9,091 bases of DNA from Sediminibacterium ginsengisoli (GTDB lineage Bacteria; Bacteroidota; Bacteroidia; Chitinophagales; Chitinophagaceae), in contig CALPLN020000073.1 in NCBI GenBank assembly GCA_943324415.2, forward strand, positions 1 to 9,091, given 5' to 3'. Of this stretch, positions 5,675-9,091 are shown piece after piece. The first letter of the stretch is position 1. Each line of letters opens with the position of its first letter. The notes beneath the pieces are model-generated. The model worked only from the letters and a program-made list of their open reading frames with translations. It was not told the origin of the DNA and searched no databases. Both the position numbers and the translations under genes were made by a program.

Positions 5675-7156
5675 GTGGATTTCATCCAACATATACCGGA
5701 AGCAATGCTGCAAAGTATGGGGTTCATGGCTTTGCTATTTTTGTTATTTGAAGGAATTCGATTTTGGAAAAATACGACATCGAATCAAACCTATTGGATA
5801 GCGATTGTTTTTTATTTTATTGCATTCATGCATTTTGTAATTGAACTCTTTGTCGACACAAATACAGGTATACCCAAAATCAATATCTCAATTTCGGAGG
5901 TGAGTCAAGTTCAATGGTTCACAACTATAGGACTACTCTATTTGATCATGGTTGCGGTGTATGTTGTGAATTTTATTGTCCAATGGACAAAACTGGTACA
6001 ATTAAAATCCACTGCCAATTTTAACAGAAATCATCCAATTGCACAATGGTTGGAAAATGAATTTCAAAATATTGAAACAACTAGAAAGATACAATTAGGG
6101 TTTTCACATCATAGTGCTGGTCCTGTCACCTTTGGGTGGATGGAACCATTGATCATTATGCCATTTGCGATATTGAACCAACTTTCAACACAAGAGATTA
6201 AGTTCATCCTATTGCATGAAATGGCACATATTATACGCCATGACTTTTTGGTACACGTTGTGGTAGAAATTGCGCAGTTGATTTTATGTTTTAATCCTTT
6301 CTCTTATTATTTTAGTAAAGTCATCCAAATAGAACGCGAAAAAGCTTGTGATGAATGGGTAGTAGCACATAGTAAATCCCCGCTTCCATATACTAAAGCG
6401 TTGTATCAATTGGCAACATTCAATTATAGGAATGGGAACAAACTAAGCTTAGCAGCTGTAGAAAAAGGATCAGCGCTTTTAAGTAGAATTCAACATATCA
6501 ATGGATTGACCCCTACTTTAAAAAGTGCAAATGCATTAGTGATTAGATGTCTTATAGGTCTTTCATTTGCAAGTTTGTTACTATTGAATATGGATAAACA
6601 GTCAACTAAAAATTTAACTAATTCATCAGGTTTACCATCAATTAAATCATCAGTTAGACCATCTGGTACTATTTTTATCCATTCTTCTGCTAAGTCAAAT
6701 CAATCGAATAGCATCAACGTAAAAAAGGATATAGCAACTATTACAATGAAGTCTGATGCTAAGATAAAGTCAGTTGTAGCATTGAATACGAATCAGCAAA
6801 TCGGAATAGATACTGCTTATAAAGCGTTAATTCGTTCAACTATTGCTTGGATAAAAGCTAGAGAAGGCAATAAAGTGGAAGATGCTGTATTTGCAAACTA
6901 CCTCTCCAATGAAGATCCATACGAATACACTATTGCAGAACAATTAATGCTCAGGGCTGTGTTGCACAATTATGCATTAAAGCGGACTATATTGGCGCAT
7001 AAAATCACAAAGGCAAATAGCCAAGAAGCAGTATTGACTTTAATTAAAGATAGTCAAGAATGGAAAGCACTTCAACAATATGAACAATGGGCAAAACGTT
7101 TTTTACAAACACATCCAAATTTAAAAGATACTGCTTTAACAGTAAACGATTTTTAG
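5675..7156 (+). CDS. M56 (BlaR1-type) membrane zinc metallopeptidase, likely antirepressor
   Basis: Predicted inner-membrane signal-transducing protease of 493 residues that should inactivate the adjacent BlaI-type repressor. Membrane segments lie near 13-30, 40-60, 84-103 and 287-305. The cytoplasmic zinc site is HEMAH (181-185) followed by RHD, with the family's downstream EREKACDEWV (220-229) supplying the third ligand. The preceding SAGPVTFGWMEPLIIMP (147-163) is also typical. After the last helix comes a Ser/Asn/Lys-rich linker (about 306-350) and a helical, Lys- and Gln-rich periplasmic region (about 375-485) that I do not recognise. It is not the penicillin-binding sensor of BlaR1/MecR1, since no SxxK/SxN/KTG set is visible. 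The start is GTG at 5675, chosen because residues 1-12 fit the family's N-terminus; ATG at 5705 is the alternative. The signal sensed is unknown. Confidence 0.9.
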   Translation: MDFIQHIPEAMLQSMGFMALLFLLFEGIRFWKNTTSNQTYWIAIVFYFIAFMHFVIELFVDTNTGIPKINISISEVSQVQWFTTIGLLYLIMVAVYVVNFIVQWTKLVQLKSTANFNRNHPIAQWLENEFQNIETTRKIQLGFSHHSAGPVTFGWMEPLIIMPFAILNQLSTQEIKFILLHEMAHIIRHDFLVHVVVEIAQLILCFNPFSYYFSKVIQIEREKACDEWVVAHSKSPLPYTKALYQLATFNYRNGNKLSLAAVEKGSALLSRIQHINGLTPTLKSANALVIRCLIGLSFASLLLLNMDKQSTKNLTNSSGLPSIKSSVRPSGTIFIHSSAKSNQSNSINVKKDIATITMKSDAKIKSVVALNTNQQIGIDTAYKALIRSTIAWIKAREGNKVEDAVFANYLSNEDPYEYTIAEQLMLRAVLHNYALKRTILAHKITKANSQEAVLTLIKDSQEWKALQQYEQWAKRFLQTHPNLKDTALTVNDF

Positions 7157-7161
7157 CGCAA

Positions 7162-7767
7162 TTACAATCTTAGCATAGCCGTCGCTTGTTTGCCTCCCAT
7201 TGCAAACAGTAAATCAATGATACAACTATTATTGATGAATCCAGTTGTATCTTCAAATACTTGTTGGTAATGTATTGTTGGAGATGCAGATTGAAAATTA
7301 TTGGGTTTAAAAGGGTCTATCCATTTGTTGATACGAAGTAATTCAGTATCTGTGGTAGCTGCTTCAATCAACCAGTTTGCTTTTAACTGCTTGTTAATCC
7401 AGTTTTGTGAAGCGAGTAAGAAATCATTTAAATAGACATGCTGGTCCTGGTACAATAGTTGTAAACTATCTACATAATATTCAAAATAAGGGGCTCGTTT
7501 ATAATTGTTACAAATAGACTTTAAATGTTGCCCTCTCCAAGGGCTATCATATGCAATGCGAATTTCATGCATGGGCGTCTTCTGATCCCTTCCTCCTACT
7601 ACTGGAATGGTTAGATGTAATGGCCCTTGCGCACTCGCAATGACCATTCTATTTTTAAAACTCATTTTACTGAAAGGAGCAGTCGTATCAAAAATAACGA
7701 CTTCACCTTGAGCAATTGCCTTGTAATACGACAAACAACCAAAATAATGTAAATCCGTATAAACCAT
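7162..7767 (-). CDS. WbqC-family protein
   Basis: A cytoplasmic-looking 201-residue protein of the WbqC family, whose members often sit in polysaccharide clusters and whose biochemistry is poorly defined. Family landmarks run along its length: an N-terminal TDLHYFGCLSYY (4-15), KMSFKNRMVIASAQGPLHLTIPV (34-56), a conserved aromatic/basic block around SPWRGQH (75-81) and APYFEYY (92-98), and the C-terminal end GFINNSCIIDLLFAMG (176-191). I start it at ATG 7767. An in-frame ATG at 7863 would add 32 residues unlike the family and would run into the divergent lipoprotein gene. Its stop is five bases from that of the M56 gene (convergent), so no terminator fits between. No glycosyltransferase or polysaccharide genes are nearby, so its role here is open. 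Confidence 0.85.
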   Translation of the reverse strand: MVYTDLHYFGCLSYYKAIAQGEVVIFDTTAPFSKMSFKNRMVIASAQGPLHLTIPVVGGRDQKTPMHEIRIAYDSPWRGQHLKSICNNYKRAPYFEYYVDSLQLLYQDQHVYLNDFLLASQNWINKQLKANWLIEAATTDTELLRINKWIDPFKPNNFQSASPTIHYQQVFEDTTGFINNSCIIDLLFAMGGKQATAMLRL

Positions 7768-7784
7768 GAATGAATATTGTTTTG

Positions 7785-7802
7785 TAATTTTAGTAAAATT
7801 TA
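7785..7802. promoter_or_regulatory. AT-rich palindrome between divergent WbqC and LEA-type genes
   Basis: AATTTTA-G-TAAAATT (7786-7800) is a perfect 7-base inverted repeat. It gives a TAnnTTT-like box on each strand: TAATTTTA (7785-7792) on plus and TAAATTTT (7802-7795) on minus. The intergenic space is only 38 bases, so both genes probably start transcription here. No -33 box is clear for either. Confidence 0.3.
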
Positions 7803-7805
7803 TCC

Positions 7806-8279
7806 ATGAAGCAATTAAGTTACGGTGTTTTATTTCTGATACTATTATTGACTGCTTGTTCAACGCCTCAATCTTTAGAATTTAAGGGACTTCAAGACAT
7901 TCAATTGGAAAAATTAACCATGGGTAAAAATAAACTTAGAGCCAATATTAAATACCACAATCCAAATGCTTTTTCTTTGGTCTTGAAACAAATAGATTGT
8001 AAAGTATTAATGAACAATGGACAGTTTACACAATTGAAATTAGATACCAATTTCACCATACCAGCAAATAAGGACTTTTTACTTCCAGCACTGTTTGAAT
8101 TTCAAATGTCAGATTTAGTAAAAAACAGTATGGATCTTTTGTTCAACAAGCCAATTAAATTGAATATCGTGGGGAACGCAACTTTAAGTAAAGGGATGTT
8201 TACTAAAACTGTTCCTATTGCTTATGAAACAACACAGAAATTAAATTTGGGTGCTGCTTTGTCTGGTCTAAATAAATAA
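7806..8279 (+). CDS. LEA-type-2 (LEA14-like) lipoprotein
   Basis: Small predicted lipoprotein of 157 residues. The signal peptide covers 1-17 (hydrophobic GVLFLILLL) and ends in the clean lipobox LTAC with C18. The mature part matches the LEA type 2 (water-stress / hypersensitive response) beta-sandwich: NIKYHNPNAFSLVLKQID (47-64), a second strand pair with a short NNGQ turn (70-73), FTIPANKDFLLP (83-94) and a closing set of strands to about 145. The NPN motif followed by alternating hydrophobic residues is the family hallmark. In bacteria these proteins are thought to be envelope-associated, and no catalytic site is known. There is no acidic run after Cys for surface export, so a periplasm-facing location is more likely. 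It converges on pyrE with a 12-base gap and diverges from the WbqC-family gene. Confidence 0.85.
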   Translation: MKQLSYGVLFLILLLTACSTPQSLEFKGLQDIQLEKLTMGKNKLRANIKYHNPNAFSLVLKQIDCKVLMNNGQFTQLKLDTNFTIPANKDFLLPALFEFQMSDLVKNSMDLLFNKPIKLNIVGNATLSKGMFTKTVPIAYETTQKLNLGAALSGLNK

Positions 8280-8291
8280 TCAATGGTTGTT

Positions 8292-8921
8292 TTATTGCTT
8301 CCAAGTGGATGGACTATCTCTCCACTCCATTAAGGTAGATTGTGTATTTGCATCCACCAATCCCTTTTCAACAGCCAATTCAATTAGACTAGCATAGTTG
8401 GTTAACGAAGTATAAGGGACACCTGCTGCTTTAAACGCCTCTTCTGCTATCTGGAAACCGTAATTGAAAATGGAAACCATACCCACCACTTCAAGTCCAG
8501 CATTTCTTAATACCTCTACTACTTGTAAACTACTTTTACCTGTAGAGATCAAATCTTCTATGACCAAAATTTTATTGGTAGGTTCGTAAGCGCCTTCAAT
8601 TTGATTTCCTAAACCATGTTCTTTTGGCTTTGGACGAACATAGATATAAGGTAATTTCAATTGATCTGCCGCCATTGCACCCCAAGGAATACCGGCAGTA
8701 GCCACACCTGCCAACATATCTGCAGCTTCAAATTTTTCGAATATGACATTGCACATTTCGCTCTTGATAAAGTCACGTACGTAGGGAAAAGAAAGCACCT
8801 TACGATTGTCGCAATAAATTGGGCTTTTCCATCCGCTAGCCCAAGTAAATGGCTCATTTGGGCTTAACTTTATAGCACTAACTTGTAATAATTTTTCTGC
8901 GACTGCTTTTTCGTTGGTCAT
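8292..8921 (-). CDS. pyrE: Orotate phosphoribosyltransferase
   Basis: Cytoplasmic enzyme that joins orotate to PRPP to make orotidine 5'-phosphate in de novo pyrimidine synthesis. The length of 209 residues is typical. The type I PRTase PRPP-binding motif is ILVIEDLISTGKS (118-130), with the acidic pair E122-D123. The flexible catalytic loop is RPKPKEHG (96-103), holding the Lys/His residues that act in trans across the dimer. The N-terminal FTWASGWKSPIYCDNR (25-40) is the orotate-side signature, and GVATAGIPWG (72-81) the second phosphate-contacting loop. The start ATG at 8921 follows an imperfect -7 box, TAAATTCG on the minus strand at 8944-8937. The gene diverges from a Nudix hydrolase across 75 bases, an arrangement I recall as common in Bacteroidota. 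No attenuator-like leader or UMP-type regulatory structure is visible. Confidence 0.97.
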   Translation of the reverse strand: MTNEKAVAEKLLQVSAIKLSPNEPFTWASGWKSPIYCDNRKVLSFPYVRDFIKSEMCNVIFEKFEAADMLAGVATAGIPWGAMAADQLKLPYIYVRPKPKEHGLGNQIEGAYEPTNKILVIEDLISTGKSSLQVVEVLRNAGLEVVGMVSIFNYGFQIAEEAFKAAGVPYTSLTNYASLIELAVEKGLVDANTQSTLMEWRDSPSTWKQ

Positions 8922-8959
8922 ATCCTAGATTTGGCACGAATTTACCGTCAAAAAGGCAA

Positions 8960-8968
8960 TATTTTTGC
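8960..8968 (+). promoter_or_regulatory. Candidate -7 element of the Nudix gene
   Basis: TATTTTTGC is an exact TAnnTTTGY match, 28 bases before the ATG at 8997, and is the same string (TATTTTTGCAA) as ahead of the pyrophosphatase. The only TTTG upstream (8930-8933) is 26 bases away, further than usual, so the -33 part is unsupported. Confidence 0.4.
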
Positions 8969-8996
8969 AAGAGTTACTAAATACTATACACATTTT

Positions 8997-9091
8997 ATGT
9001 TGACACCTATCATCGCAGCTGGAGGGATTGTAATCAATCCAAATAAAGAGATTTTATGGATCTACAGAAGAGGTTGTTGGGATTTGCCTAA
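8997..9091 (+). CDS. Nudix hydrolase (N-terminal part, cut by window edge)
   Basis: The first 31 codons of a gene running off the right edge. They read MLTPIIAAGGIVINPNKEIL and then WIYRRGCWDLP. This is the start of a Nudix domain: the AAGGIV strand, the RRGxWDLP turn, and then the position where the PKGxxExGE end and the Nudix box would follow outside the window. Nudix enzymes cleave nucleoside diphosphates linked to another moiety, and the substrate cannot be told from this fragment. It begins at ATG 8997 with a -7 box upstream and diverges from pyrE. Confidence 0.85.
   Translation, partial: MLTPIIAAGGIVINPNKEILWIYRRGCWDLP

Noticed and set aside
7768..7863. Longer N-terminus for the WbqC-family protein starting at 7863
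   Set aside because: The extra 32 residues do not resemble the family and are antisense to the start, signal peptide and promoter region of the LEA-type lipoprotein gene.
8280..8291. Terminator between the LEA-type gene and pyrE
   Set aside because: Only a 4-base CAAT/ATTG pairing with a long loop is possible nearby, too weak to support.
8657..8867. Alternative frames on both strands inside pyrE
   Set aside because: Shadow frames of a fully conserved enzyme gene with no independent start signals.
8922..8996. Pyrimidine-responsive riboswitch or attenuator for pyrE
   Set aside because: The 75-base divergent gap shows no paired stems or leader peptide, only promoter-like boxes.

Overview
The window looks like chromosomal DNA of a member of the Bacteroidota, most likely a Chitinophagaceae-type bacterium. 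The evidence is AT-rich sequence, start codons with A-rich leaders rather than Shine-Dalgarno boxes, promoter elements of the TTTG / TAnnTTTG kind, short lipoprotein signals, and a gene set typical of that phylum: a BlaI/M56 pair, a WbqC-family protein, a LEA-type-2 lipoprotein, and pyrE divergent from a Nudix gene. I see no insertion sequence, prophage, CRISPR array, tRNA or rRNA. Genes are tightly packed, and no gene-free stretch exceeds about 100 bases.

Left part (1-2686): the 3' end of an unrecognised gene overlaps tail-to-tail with serA (minus strand), which encodes the serine-feedback-regulated phosphoglycerate dehydrogenase of serine biosynthesis. Divergent from serA is a lipoprotein of the serine beta-lactamase/penicillin-binding-protein-like hydrolase family, with a good candidate promoter between them.

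Centre (2785-7156): a large membrane-bound proton-pumping-type pyrophosphatase is followed by a strong Rho-independent terminator. Next comes a two-gene operon of a BlaI/MecI-type repressor and an M56 (BlaR1-type) membrane metallopeptidase. The promoter of this pair carries a clean dyad (TTCGTA-N4-TACGAA) on top of its -7 element, as expected for autoregulation: the M56 protease senses an envelope signal and relieves BlaI repression. The pyrophosphatase has two notable traits. A glutamate in helix 5 (E182) coincides with the loss of the usual helix-6 glutamate, and there is an extra periplasmic tail of roughly 86 residues.

Right part (7162-9091): a WbqC-family protein (minus) converges on the M56 gene with a 5-base gap and is divergent from a small LEA-type-2 lipoprotein. 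That gene converges on pyrE (orotate phosphoribosyltransferase, minus) with a 12-base gap. pyrE is divergent from the 5' end of a Nudix hydrolase cut by the window edge.

Most genes are housekeeping or general envelope genes. The parts most worth a second look are the BlaI operator architecture with an M56 partner whose periplasmic domain I do not recognise, and the pyrophosphatase with its tail. I did not find a clear, wholly new multi-gene system.
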